NCBI GenBank assembly: GCA_964344775.1
Contig: CAYFOO010000014.1
Coordinates: 1-26,619 of the forward strand
Direction of reading: 5' to 3'
Source: CAYFMH01 sp964344775
GTDB taxonomy: Bacteria; Patescibacteriota; Gracilibacteria; UBA4473
Length of the DNA stretch: 26,619 nt
Both the position numbers and the translations under genes were made by a program. Position 1 is the first letter of the stretch. Each line of letters begins with the position of its first letter. The notes beneath the pieces are model-generated. The model had not been told where the DNA came from, made no database searches, and was given only the letters and a program-made list of their open reading frames with translations. Of the stretch, positions 1 through 7,637 are shown one piece after another.

Positions 1-907
1 ATTTAACTTCATGTAGCTCGCAAACACCCCCCTCCATACAATCACCTTCATTAAGATAAAGATGTGGAACATCAATAGTCCTTTTTTGAAGAGCCGCTCT
101 TGGGCAATGACAATCCAATTGTGTAATATCTTCTATTACTTGTGGACAATATCCCCCTTCAGTTAATTTTCCCAAATTAAATTCTGCAATTCGTATCAAA
201 GATTTGGTTCCATCAGGATTTTTTCTGACAATCGCCACACTTCCTTTTGGCAAAACACCCATGGATTTTATTTGGAGGCTCCTTTCTAAAGCATATTGTA
301 TCTTTTCTTCTAAGAAATCAGCCTTGGCAGCATTTACCAAAATATCTGCTTGAGCATGCACAATTTGTGCATGAATCCGTTCTCTTATTTGGCAAGAAAA
401 CTGGTGTATGGCGGAAGAGACAGAAATTCTTAATGCCTCTTGGAGCGGTTTATTTATCGTTATTAGTTCCGTAGAGGGTGCACCTTCTGATTCCAAAAGC
501 TCCTCTGGCAGTAATTTTTTCTTATCCAAATATTCTCCGGCCCCATTTTTAATTGCCTCTACTATAATCGCTCCATCAACATTAGCAGTGAAAAACACCG
601 TAGGATGCTCTCTTTCAGTTCCACATAATTCTTTTAGGAGTTCAAGTCCTCCCTGCTCATCTTTTTCCAATGTAGAATCTAATATAATAGCACTGATAGA
701 GCGATGTTTATCTTTTTTCAAAACATTCAAAGCAGCTTTCTTTGTGCTCGCAGTTAGTACTTTTACCAAACTCTCTCCTTTCTCATCTACCCAGGCAGCT
801 CTTATATTTTCAACAATACACTCCCTCTGTGCTGCGTCTCCTTCTACTACCAACACAGTGTTAGGAATTATATTCTCAAGCAAAGGTTCTGTTAAAGCTA
901 AAGTCAT
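1..907 (-). CDS. Receiver-domain signalling protein with GAF-like domain (3' end cut by window edge)
   Basis: The frame reads leftwards from an ATG at 905-907 without a stop to base 1, so at least 302 residues are present and the C-terminus lies outside. Residues about 16-130 look like a response-regulator receiver domain: acidic pocket VVEGD (D24), phospho-acceptor candidate D77 in IILDSTLE, switch T108 in VFFTAN, and K129 in YLDKK. A helical linker (about 150-215) follows. Then comes a region resembling GAF domains of the CLCGRAA type (here CHCPRAAL, residues 266-273, after GSVAIVRKNPDG). The likely role is phosphorylation- or ligand-dependent signalling in the cytoplasm; no output domain is visible before the cut. 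No in-frame ATG/GTG/TTG occurs just upstream. The receiver call is fairly safe, the GAF call is tentative. Confidence 0.7.
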   Translation of the reverse strand, partial: MTLALTEPLLENIIPNTVLVVEGDAAQRECIVENIRAAWVDEKGESLVKVLTASTKKAALNVLKKDKHRSISAIILDSTLEKDEQGGLELLKELCGTEREHPTVFFTANVDGAIIVEAIKNGAGEYLDKKKLLPEELLESEGAPSTELITINKPLQEALRISVSSAIHQFSCQIRERIHAQIVHAQADILVNAAKADFLEEKIQYALERSLQIKSMGVLPKGSVAIVRKNPDGTKSLIRIAEFNLGKLTEGGYCPQVIEDITQLDCHCPRAALQKRTIDVPHLYLNEGDCMEGGVCELHEVK

Positions 908-1097
908 TTTAATTTTTACAAAACATACTCCCCAAACTTCTTTTTTTATTTTTACCGAACCCCTGAGGCTCCTTTTTTCGCCTCATTAGTACTCCCTTTT
1001 ATCTCTTTGTCAAATAAAAAATACATTATTTTTTAATCTATTTTTTAATTTTCATTGAATCCTTGAATTTCCTACATTTTTTCGTACCTTTTTCTCA

Positions 1098-2756
1098 ATG
1101 GATTCCTCAGACGAAATTGTAAAAATCCAACTCAAACAAAAAAACACGTTAGCTGATATTTTGAAAGCAATTCAAACATCAAAAACAAGCAAATTGGTTT
1201 TTTGTTGTCCACGGAATTTTCCTCTTCTGGCAGAGATTGCTAATCTCAAAAAAATAAAATCTACCGCAGAAAAAGCTGAAAAAAAAGTGAGTTTCATTAC
1301 TCTCCAAAAATGGGTCCGAGATATTATCATCTCTCAGGGAATCGAAGTGTCCGCCAAATGTCCGGAAAAATTGTTGGATTTGGAAACCAGTGATTTGGAC
1401 GATTTTTTGGGAAAAGTGTTTGCGGAAAAAAACACAGGTTTCGAAGAACAATCAGGAGCTTTAGAAAAAAAACAAAACACTCCACCACCAGAATTTTCCA
1501 TGCAAAAAATCGCTGGTGAAAAATCTTTTCGCGGACTTTTTTTCTTTGGATTTTTGGTACTTATTTTGCTCCTGATCGGCATACTCCTGTGGATCTCCCC
1601 TCGTGCAACCATCACCATCAAACCCAAAATATCCGCTGTCCCCATTACACAAAATATCATTGTCGCCCTCCCAGAAGCTACTATCCCTGAGGAAGAAGAA
1701 AATCTTCCTACTGTCTCGGGGATTTTTGTAGAAACAGAAGTTGCTGGAAATGAAACTTTTCCTTCAACTGAAAGAACCTACGATCTGACCAATGCCCGAG
1801 GTCGAGTAACACTTTTCAATGAAACTACGGAACCAAAATTCCTCATCCCTTCTCGTTTATCTACCGATGAGGGAGCAATTTTTCGATTTAACCGAGAAGT
1901 AACTATCCCCCCGAAACAAGGTGATAAACCAGGGACGATTCAAGTGGAAATTGTAGCTGATGAGTATGACACCAAAGGAAATCCTATCGGAGAACGAGGA
2001 AATATTGAAGCCGGAACTGAATTTTTTTTCCCAGCACTTCGAGCTGACTCTCGAGAGTTATATTATGCCAAGGCAAACCAAGGCCCTCTTGTAGGCGGAT
2101 CTACGCTTACACACTATTTCATTAATGAAAAAGATTTCGAATCAGCTCAAGAAATCATGCATGATATTTTTCGAACTAGGGCCATCGAAAAACTTCGAAA
2201 AGAAATGAACGAACGCTCAATGCGAGAAGGAAAAAAATACGTTTTTCTTGATCGTCGAGAACTGATGCAGTCGGAATTAATCGATATTTTTTTCCCAGAA
2301 CATTTGATCGGAAAAGAAGCTCAAACTTTCCAGGCTTCAGCCAAGATGAAACTCTCGGGTCTTGTTTTTGATCAGGCGGAAGTGGTGAATTTTTTGGCGG
2401 AAAAAGTAAAAGCGACCCAAGATCATCGAAAAAAACTCATCCGAATGGATGAAAATTCTGCACAATATCGAGTAATGGAATCAGAAAAATTACTGGAAGA
2501 AAAATGGGTAAAATTATCAGTTTCTATGTTTGGAACGGAGACTTTGGATTTTAATTCTTCTCGGGGATTTGCTCTCGCCTGGCAACGAGATCTCAAAAAA
2601 GAAATCGCGGATAAAACTCCCGCCGAAGTAAAAAATCTCCTGACAAATTACCCAGAAATTGAAGACGTGAAAAGTATAAAAATTGCTCCATTTTGGACAG
2701 AAAAACTGCCACATATTTATGATCAGATTACATTAAAAATTATAGAAAACTACTAA
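1098..2756 (+). CDS. Baseplate-J-like single-pass membrane protein typical of CPR genomes
   Basis: The protein has 552 aa. Residues 1-110 resemble the N-terminal domain often seen in CPR baseplate-J-like proteins (conserved core around KLVFCCPRNFPLLAEIANLK, followed by a helix and ITLQ). A charged linker leads to one strong transmembrane segment at about residues 146-166 (GLFFFGFLVLILLLIGILLW). The region after it contains GRVTLFNETTEPKFLIPS..., FRFNREVTIPP and VEIVADE, the pattern of the extracytoplasmic baseplate J-like domain. A helical C-terminal part follows. Topology suggests cytoplasmic N-terminus and a large exterior domain. Function is unknown; it may be a cell-surface or secretion component. 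It is monocistronic, with a hairpin 24 nt after its stop. Confidence 0.65.
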   Translation: MDSSDEIVKIQLKQKNTLADILKAIQTSKTSKLVFCCPRNFPLLAEIANLKKIKSTAEKAEKKVSFITLQKWVRDIIISQGIEVSAKCPEKLLDLETSDLDDFLGKVFAEKNTGFEEQSGALEKKQNTPPPEFSMQKIAGEKSFRGLFFFGFLVLILLLIGILLWISPRATITIKPKISAVPITQNIIVALPEATIPEEEENLPTVSGIFVETEVAGNETFPSTERTYDLTNARGRVTLFNETTEPKFLIPSRLSTDEGAIFRFNREVTIPPKQGDKPGTIQVEIVADEYDTKGNPIGERGNIEAGTEFFFPALRADSRELYYAKANQGPLVGGSTLTHYFINEKDFESAQEIMHDIFRTRAIEKLRKEMNERSMREGKKYVFLDRRELMQSELIDIFFPEHLIGKEAQTFQASAKMKLSGLVFDQAEVVNFLAEKVKATQDHRKKLIRMDENSAQYRVMESEKLLEEKWVKLSVSMFGTETLDFNSSRGFALAWQRDLKKEIADKTPAEVKNLLTNYPEIEDVKSIKIAPFWTEKLPHIYDQITLKIIENY

Positions 2757-2779
2757 TAAATTTTAAACAAAAAAGCATT

Positions 2780-2797
2780 CGTTCATCAGGATGAACG
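2780..2797. terminator. Hairpin between convergent genes, likely bidirectional terminator
   Basis: CGTTCATC and GATGAACG form perfect 8-nt arms separated by AG. On the minus strand the hairpin is followed by GAATGCTTTTTTG. On the plus strand a T5 run comes about 10 nt later. It lies between the stops of the baseplate-J-like gene and the LysW-like gene. It fits best as the minus-strand terminator of the mutS-LysW-like unit. Confidence 0.6.
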
Positions 2798-2810
2798 GTT
2801 GAACATGTTT

Positions 2811-2975
2811 TTACTCTTCCAAAAAAATTGAGACCCGGAATGGATCCATTTGTAAAACTTCCATCTCTCCCATACACAGCGGACACTCAATAATTTCGCC
2901 CTCCTCTAAATCAAAGATTTCCATATCGAATTTTCCTCGACAATCTGGGCAGTAGATAAGTACTATTTCGTCCAT
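2811..2975 (-). CDS. LysW-like 54-aa zinc-ribbon protein
   Basis: The ORF is ATG 2975 to TAA 2811, 54 aa. Four cysteines at residues 9, 12, 31 and 34 form a CPDC/CPLC zinc ribbon. The segment EEGEIIECPLCMGEMEVLQM resembles LysW, the amino-group carrier protein of the alpha-aminoadipate lysine/arginine route. It lacks the acidic EDWGE tail but does end in Glu-Glu. It lies 50 nt downstream of mutS on the same strand and may be co-transcribed. No lysX/argZ-type ligase is in the window, so a carrier role is not supported by context. A general zinc-ribbon role is equally possible. Confidence 0.7.
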   Translation of the reverse strand: MDEIVLIYCPDCRGKFDMEIFDLEEGEIIECPLCMGEMEVLQMDPFRVSIFLEE

Positions 2976-3025
2976 TTTTGTGTAGTTCCGCTAGTGAAGA
3001 CTTTTATCGGATTTCATTTAAAAAA

Positions 3026-5572
3026 TCAAATTTTTGTTTTCATTTCAAAAATTGCTTCCAACGCCTCCTTGGGACTCATCTCATCCGGATTTAGTTTTTC
3101 GAGAAGTGCTTCAACTTCTGATTTTTTTTCTATTTCTACTACTTTTTCTCGTACACGCGGAGCAGAAAAAAGATTTGGTTTTTGAATAAGATTTTCTGAT
3201 TCTAGCCGCTGAAGAATATCTCGAGCATTCTGAATCATTTCTCGTGGCAAGCCTGCTGAAGCTGCCACTTCGATCCCAAAAGAATCAGAAATTCCACCGG
3301 ATAAAATTTTTCGAAGGAAAACAATTCCATCTTTGTTTTGTGCCACAGAAATGTGAAAATTGGCAGCATTCGAAAGATCTTCAATCAGGTCGATCAGTTC
3401 ATGATAGTGGGTCGCAAAAAGTACTTTGGCCTTTGTTTTTCCATGTAAAAATTCGGTGATCGCCCAGGCGATTGAAATTCCATCAAAAGTGGAGGTTCCC
3501 CGACCAATTTCATCCAAAATAATGAAGCTTTTTTCGGTGGCAGAGTTCAAAATAGTCGCCGTCTCGATCATCTCTACGAAAAAGGTGGATTGCCCTCCTG
3601 CGAGATTGTCTGATGCTCCCACACGGGTAAAAATTCGGTCAAAAATGCCCAGTTTGGCAGATTTAGCCGGAACAAAAGAACCAATCTGAGCGAGTAGAAT
3701 AATGAGAGCGTTCTGACGAAGAAAAGTGGATTTCCCGGCCATGTTTGGTCCCGTGATGAGGTGAAAATATGAACTTCCATCCATCCGTAAATCATTGACG
3801 ATAAAATTGGTATCAAGCAGCATTTCTACTACCGGATGTCGTCCCCCTTCGATTTCAAATTTGCCAAAATCCTGTGAAACTTCCGGCCGATTCCATCGCC
3901 ACTTCTCAGCCGTACGAGCAAAAGCGAGAAGGGTATCAATTTCACCAATCACGCGAGCCACTTCCTGGATTTCTTTCGTTTTTTGACACACTTTTTCTCG
4001 CAGCTGGTGAAACATCTCGTGTTCGAGCTGAAAGGCCTGAGATTGAGCCAAAAGAGATTTTTCTTCGTACTCGGCCAACTCGGGAGTGGTGAATCGCTCG
4101 GCATTGACCAAAGTCTGCCGACGAACCCAAGACTCCGGCACATTGTTTTTTTGACCCGCAGAAACTTCGATGCAGAACCCAAAGTTTTTGGAATATTTTA
4201 TTCGCAGATTTTGAATTCCGGATTCTTGCTTTTTTTGTTCGAGAAAATCAGCCAGCCACTGCTCAGAATCATTCGTCAAACGACGAAATTCATCGAGCTT
4301 CACGTCATACCCATCTCGAAAAATACTTCCCTCAGTAATCTCCAATGGCGGCACTTCAACAAGGGCTTTTTCAAGCTCTTTTTGGAGATCCTCAAAGCCG
4401 GAAAAAACAGCAGCTTTATTTTTCAGATTTTCAGATTTTGCATTTTTACAGCATTTTGCCAAAGGTGAAAAAACGGTAAAACTGTCCCGAAAAAAAGCCA
4501 GGTCTCGACCATTTCCCCGGTTGGTCACCAACCGGGAGAGAATTCGTTCGAGATCAGCAATTTGTTTAAGCTTTTCTTGTAATTCCTCGGCCAGAGAAAG
4601 GTTGCCAAAAATTTCTGCCACAACTTCCGATCTCCGGTTTATCTTTTCCGCGGAAAGAAGAGGATTGGCAATCCACTGCCGGAGTTTTCGTCCCCCCATC
4701 GCCGTGAACGGTTTGGAAAAAACAGAATAAAGCGTCGCAGAATTCTCGTCGTTTCGCAGCGGTGCAAAAATCTCCAAATGCTGCATGGTTTGTGCATCCA
4801 ATGGCATGATTTCGTCGGTGGAGTATCGAGTCAGTTTCGTGATGTGAGACAAATCTGTCTTTTGGGTTTCTTCGAGATATTGGAGAACCAGAGCCGCCGC
4901 CTCGATCAACACTTTTATTTTTTCAATGCCAAAAACAGAGAGCGTCGAAACCCCAAAGTGATCTTGCAGCGTGGAGGCCCCTTCTTTTTCAGTCACTTTT
5001 TTTCGTACGGTGAGATGAAAACCTTTAATTTTTTCACAGAACTTCTCATCAGCAAAAAGTTCTTCAGTCAATAAAACTTCCTGCGGAGCAATCTTAAAAA
5101 GTTCATCCAAAAATCCTTTTTCATCGGTAAAAATGGCCGTCCGGAAATCTCCGGTCGAGAGATCAGAAAAAGCCAGACCAAAGTGTTCTTTTTCTCGAAT
5201 GATCGCGGCCAGAAACGTATTTTTCTCCGCATTTTCGGCTTCCATATTCGTCCCCGGAGTGATCACCCGAGTGATTTTTCGATCGATTTTTTTGGTTCCC
5301 GGATCTTCAATCTGATCAGCCACGGCTACTTTGTAGCCAGCAGAAACGAGCGTCTCAAGGTAATCCGCATGGGCATGAATCGGAAATCCACACATTGGCA
5401 TTTCGTTTTCGGTGCCTCGATGACGAGCCGTCAGCGTAATCCCCAGCACTCGAGAAGCGAGTATCGCATCTGCATGAAACATTTCGTAGAAGTCCCCCAA
5501 CTGGAAAAAAAGTACCGCATCGGGATTCTCAGATTTGAGTTGGTCGTACTGGCGTTGGACGGGGGTACTCAT
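3026..5572 (-). CDS. mutS: DNA mismatch repair ATPase MutS
   Basis: The 848-aa length is normal for MutS1. The N-terminal mismatch-reading motif FFQLGDFYEMF is at residues 22-32, with the Phe-x-Glu pair that stacks on the mispair. The core domain follows with RLVTNRGNGRDL aligning to the conserved R-L-x9-D-L lever region. The ATPase has Walker A GPNMAGKST near residue 605 and Walker B/signature ILDEIGRGTSTFDG near 685, followed by ATHYHEL. The protein binds mispairs as a dimer and recruits MutL. No mutL is visible here. It starts MSTPVQRQYDQLK, the usual MutS opening, so ATG 5572 is taken as the start. It may be in an operon with the LysW-like gene downstream. Confidence 0.97.
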   Translation of the reverse strand: MSTPVQRQYDQLKSENPDAVLFFQLGDFYEMFHADAILASRVLGITLTARHRGTENEMPMCGFPIHAHADYLETLVSAGYKVAVADQIEDPGTKKIDRKITRVITPGTNMEAENAEKNTFLAAIIREKEHFGLAFSDLSTGDFRTAIFTDEKGFLDELFKIAPQEVLLTEELFADEKFCEKIKGFHLTVRKKVTEKEGASTLQDHFGVSTLSVFGIEKIKVLIEAAALVLQYLEETQKTDLSHITKLTRYSTDEIMPLDAQTMQHLEIFAPLRNDENSATLYSVFSKPFTAMGGRKLRQWIANPLLSAEKINRRSEVVAEIFGNLSLAEELQEKLKQIADLERILSRLVTNRGNGRDLAFFRDSFTVFSPLAKCCKNAKSENLKNKAAVFSGFEDLQKELEKALVEVPPLEITEGSIFRDGYDVKLDEFRRLTNDSEQWLADFLEQKKQESGIQNLRIKYSKNFGFCIEVSAGQKNNVPESWVRRQTLVNAERFTTPELAEYEEKSLLAQSQAFQLEHEMFHQLREKVCQKTKEIQEVARVIGEIDTLLAFARTAEKWRWNRPEVSQDFGKFEIEGGRHPVVEMLLDTNFIVNDLRMDGSSYFHLITGPNMAGKSTFLRQNALIILLAQIGSFVPAKSAKLGIFDRIFTRVGASDNLAGGQSTFFVEMIETATILNSATEKSFIILDEIGRGTSTFDGISIAWAITEFLHGKTKAKVLFATHYHELIDLIEDLSNAANFHISVAQNKDGIVFLRKILSGGISDSFGIEVAASAGLPREMIQNARDILQRLESENLIQKPNLFSAPRVREKVVEIEKKSEVEALLEKLNPDEMSPKEALEAIFEMKTKI

Positions 5573-5799
5573 TTTTCAATTATCAATTGGGCAATTACAA
5601 ATTACGAATGACGAATTACAAATTACAAATTGGAGATAAATCATCCCATCAACTGTAGGCGAAGAAAACCATCAAAATTGAATCTAATTTTATGCCGAGA
5701 AATGGCAAATGGAAAAGTAGAAATACTAAAAACAGGATTCTTATTTTTTCTCTTCAAAAACCTAAGAGGGGATTTGGGAAGGTCAGAGTTGCTAATTTT
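5573..5799. repeat. Intergenic spacer with AT-rich repeated words
   Basis: No gene is seen here. The stretch 5578-5635 repeats ATTACAAATTAC/GAATTAC-type words several times. A 19-nt string, GAGAAATGGCAAATGGAAA, at 5697-5715 recurs exactly at 6881-6899, on the other side of the two toxin-antitoxin pairs. Confidence 0.55.
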
Positions 5800-6018
5800 T
5801 TAGGCAAAAACCAATTTTTCTCCCTTTGGAGCAGGAACATCTCGCCCTTGCTCTTGTGCTGTTTCTATCCATTCCTGAATTATAATTTCTGCATTCTGCA
5901 ATGCTTCTTGTTGACTTTTTCCATCTGCCATACATCCCGACAACTCGGGAACTTCGGCAATAAAAGATTGATCCTCTTCGCTCCAATAAATGATGATTTC
6001 ATACTTGTTTTGATTCAT
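5800..6018 (-). CDS. hicB: HicB-family antitoxin
   Basis: The protein has 72 aa. It has the HicB partial RNase-H-like fold signature: YEIIIYWSEEDQSFIAEVPELSGCMADGKSQQEALQNAEIIIQEW. It neutralises the HicA mRNA interferase by blocking its active site. There is no obvious C-terminal DNA-binding domain; the protein ends PKGEKLVFA. The start ATG overlaps the hicA stop by 4 nt (ATGA), so the two are translationally coupled with toxin first, the usual hicAB order. Confidence 0.88.
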   Translation of the reverse strand: MNQNKYEIIIYWSEEDQSFIAEVPELSGCMADGKSQQEALQNAEIIIQEWIETAQEQGRDVPAPKGEKLVFA

Positions 6019-6272
6019 GATTTTGAATAATTTAAATGATATTTTAGAATAATATTTCTCACTTGTTTGGCTTGATAAGGCTTAACTTTGTTGCCTTTCG
6101 GCTGAAGATTTATGATTTCTACTACGTCTTCTCTGGTAAAAATGTGATGACTTCCTTTCGTTCTGAGATCAAAATTTAGCTTTTTCAATAACACTGCAAT
6201 ATCTTCAAAAATGATGTTGTTATCTGATGTGCCACTTAACAAGGTCAATAATACTTTTTCTATTTTTGCCAT
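6015..6272 (-). CDS. hicA: HicA-family mRNA interferase toxin
   Basis: The protein has 85 aa. The dsRBD-like HicA core contains the catalytic histidine motif GSHHIF (residues 40-45, H42/H43) after LKKLNFDLRTK, and then VEIINLQPKGNKVKPYQAKQVRNIIL. HicA cleaves mRNA and tmRNA and is held inactive by HicB. The N-terminal 25 residues (MAKIEKVLLTLLSGTSDNNIIFEDI) are somewhat longer than in minimal HicA proteins. It is the first gene of the hicAB pair and is divergent from the relBE-like pair. The shared 6273-6415 interval must hold both promoters. Confidence 0.88.
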   Translation of the reverse strand: MAKIEKVLLTLLSGTSDNNIIFEDIAVLLKKLNFDLRTKGSHHIFTREDVVEIINLQPKGNKVKPYQAKQVRNIILKYHLNYSKS

Positions 6273-6415
6273 AACACATCATTTATTCTTGTTTTTATGC
6301 TAATAAAAAGACTTTTTTTGTAAAGAAGAGTTGGCTTTAAAAGTGGAAAATGGAAAATGTAAAATCTGAGTCTAATTTTTTGACATTTAGAGGATATTTT
6401 CTTAATTTTGTGTTG

Positions 6416-6589
6416 ATGAAAATAAAGGAAATGACAGAAGATCAATTACAAATGCTGATTTCTCGATCAGTAGTGAAGGCTTTTGAGATGGTGGCTGATC
6501 GTAATTTAGGAAGTTTTATGCAGGAATCTGAAGAGGATGAGAAAATTTCTTTTGATGAAGCGAAAGAACAAAATTTATTTGAAGTATGA
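6416..6589 (+). CDS. Putative antitoxin of a RelE/ParE-type pair
   Basis: The protein has 57 aa from ATG 6416. A start at ATG 6431, preceded by AAAGGA, would give 52 aa, and an upstream in-frame ATG at 6350 is unlikely because its first residues have no antitoxin character. The sequence is helical (TEDQLQMLISRSVVKAFEMVADR) with an acidic tail (ESEEDEKISFDEAKEQNLFEV). Its last four bases overlap the start of the RelE-like toxin, ATGA coupling. No DNA-binding motif was recognised; the assignment rests on position and coupling. Confidence 0.65.
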   Translation: MKIKEMTEDQLQMLISRSVVKAFEMVADRNLGSFMQESEEDEKISFDEAKEQNLFEV

Positions 6590-6852
6590 AAGTTTCTTTC
6601 AAAAAAGTCTTTTTCAAAGACTTAAAAAAAGCACCAAAACGAGTAAAGTTCGAAATAATCAAACTTGCCGACCTTTTTTCTGAAACCAAAAAAATAAAAG
6701 ATTTGGAAATAGATCTCAAAAAACTTCAGGGACACAAAAACTATTTTCGGATTCGCGTGGGAGAATGGCGAATTGGTTTAAAAATTACCCCAAGTCAGTG
6801 TATTTTTTGCCGAATCAAACATCGCCGAGAAATTTATCGTTTGTTTCCTTAG
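6586..6852 (+). CDS. RelE/ParE-family toxin
   Basis: The protein has 88 aa, the usual RelE/ParE length. It has the typical order: basic N-terminal strand/helix (MKVSFKKVFFKDLKKAPKRVKFEII), then LKKLQGHKNYFRIRVGEWRIGLKI, then CRIKHRREIYRLFP. The YFRIRVGEWRIG strand and the KHRREIYR end are hallmarks of the fold. RelE members cut ribosome-bound mRNA, while ParE members act on gyrase; the sequence does not decide between them. It is coupled by a 4-nt overlap to the antitoxin upstream. Confidence 0.85.
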   Translation: MKVSFKKVFFKDLKKAPKRVKFEIIKLADLFSETKKIKDLEIDLKKLQGHKNYFRIRVGEWRIGLKITPSQCIFCRIKHRREIYRLFP

Positions 6853-6948
6853 GGTGGGATTTAAAAATTGGGGCAAGTGAGAGAAATGGCAAATGGAAAC
6901 ACCAGAAATTTTGCAAAAACTGTTTCCTGTGCTAAAAGCGAAATATAA

Positions 6949-7419
6949 ATGTTCAAAATCGAAATCGGCACCAAAAATGAAATCCTTCGAACCCACTGTG
7001 AGAGGGTGACAGTTTTTGATGAAAAATTAGAAAATTTGATTGCTGAAATGGAAGAAACGATGACCGCTCCCGATCCAGATACCGGGATCAAAGGCGTCGG
7101 TCTCGCTGCTAACCAAGTGGGAAAAAATATCCGGCTCATCCTCATCACCCTCAACGTAAACACAAAGAAAAAACCCAAAATCATCGCCATGATCAACCCT
7201 GAGATCCTGGAAAAATCAGCACAAACCGTAGAAATGGAAGAAGGCTGTCTCAGCCTCCCTGGCAAATTCGCCAAAATCACCCGTCCCGCAAAAATAAAAG
7301 TAAAATGGCAAAACACAGCTGGCAACTGGTGTGAACGAAAATTCGATAAATGGGATGCTAGAATCTTCCTCCACGAGTACGACCATCTGGAGGGAGTGCT
7401 TTTTACCGACTACCTGTAA
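6949..7419 (+). CDS. def: Peptide deformylase
   Basis: The protein has 156 aa. All three metalloprotease motifs are present: GVGLAANQ (residues 49-56), EGCLSLPG with metal ligand C100, and HEYDHLEG with H142, E143 and H146. It removes the formyl group from the N-terminal Met of new proteins at the ribosome exit. Length and motif spacing fit a bacterial type I/III enzyme. The C-terminus stops right after LFTDYL, without a helical extension. A pair of GC hairpins follows the stop. Confidence 0.96.
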   Translation: MFKIEIGTKNEILRTHCERVTVFDEKLENLIAEMEETMTAPDPDTGIKGVGLAANQVGKNIRLILITLNVNTKKKPKIIAMINPEILEKSAQTVEMEEGCLSLPGKFAKITRPAKIKVKWQNTAGNWCERKFDKWDARIFLHEYDHLEGVLFTDYL

Positions 7420-7425
7420 TTTCCT

Positions 7426-7444
7426 CTCCCCTTGGCAAGGGGAG
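7426..7444. repeat. GC-rich intergenic hairpin (family member 1)
   Basis: Arms CTCCCCTT and AAGGGGAG (8 bp) enclose a GGC loop, in a CCTCT...AGAGGGG context. It lies 6 nt after the def stop. A related hairpin is at 23902-23920. It stands out from the AT-rich surroundings and may act in transcription ending or be a dispersed repeat. Confidence 0.6.
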
Positions 7445-7496
7445 AATGAGAGGGGTTTTGAGTACAACTGATTGATTGTGCAAAAAATCCCCCAAA

Positions 7497-7516
7497 CCCC
7501 CTTTAACGAAAGGGGG
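7497..7516. repeat. GC-rich intergenic hairpin (family member 2)
   Basis: CCCCCTTT (7497-7504) and AAAGGGGG (7509-7516) form a perfect 8-bp stem around AACG. It sits 15 nt upstream of the rplU -35 box. No T tract follows on the plus strand, so it is more likely a repeat than a terminator. Confidence 0.55.
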
Positions 7517-7531
7517 CTTAAATAAAATACC

Positions 7532-7559
7532 TTGACAAACACCTTTGTATAACTACAAT
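7532..7559 (+). promoter_or_regulatory. Strong sigma-70-like promoter of rplU
   Basis: TTGACA (7532-7537), a 16-nt spacer, and TACAAT (7554-7559). This is the best consensus promoter in the window. Transcription would start near 7566 and give a leader of about 70 nt before the rplU ATG. Confidence 0.7.
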
Positions 7560-7572
7560 CGTCCCACTTTTC

Positions 7573-7619
7573 CACTCGTTTGGGCCCTCTAAGTGCTGGT
7601 CTCCAGCCTCCAAACAGTG
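7573..7619 (+). promoter_or_regulatory. Structured 5' leader of rplU, possible L21-responsive element
   Basis: CACT plus GTTTGG (7573-7583, one bulged C) pair with CCAAAC plus AGTG (7610-7619). The enclosed GCTGG (7595-7599) and CCAGC (7603-7607) form an inner hairpin with a TCT loop. The structure is fully inside the predicted rplU leader and ends 18 nt before the start codon. L21 leaders that regulate rplU are known in other phyla; no sequence match to them is claimed. Confidence 0.5.
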
Positions 7620-7637
7620 AATTTAACCTCAAAAACC

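Noticed and set aside
408..989. Plus-strand frame of 193 aa
   Set aside because: It is antisense to the receiver-GAF gene, which has clear domain motifs; the plus frame is Ser-rich and has no family features.
4516..4536. CCCGGTTGGT-C-ACCAACCGGG inverted repeat in mutS
   Set aside because: It encodes residues that align without a gap to the conserved MutS RLxxxRxxxRDL region, so it is probably chance and not an insertion.
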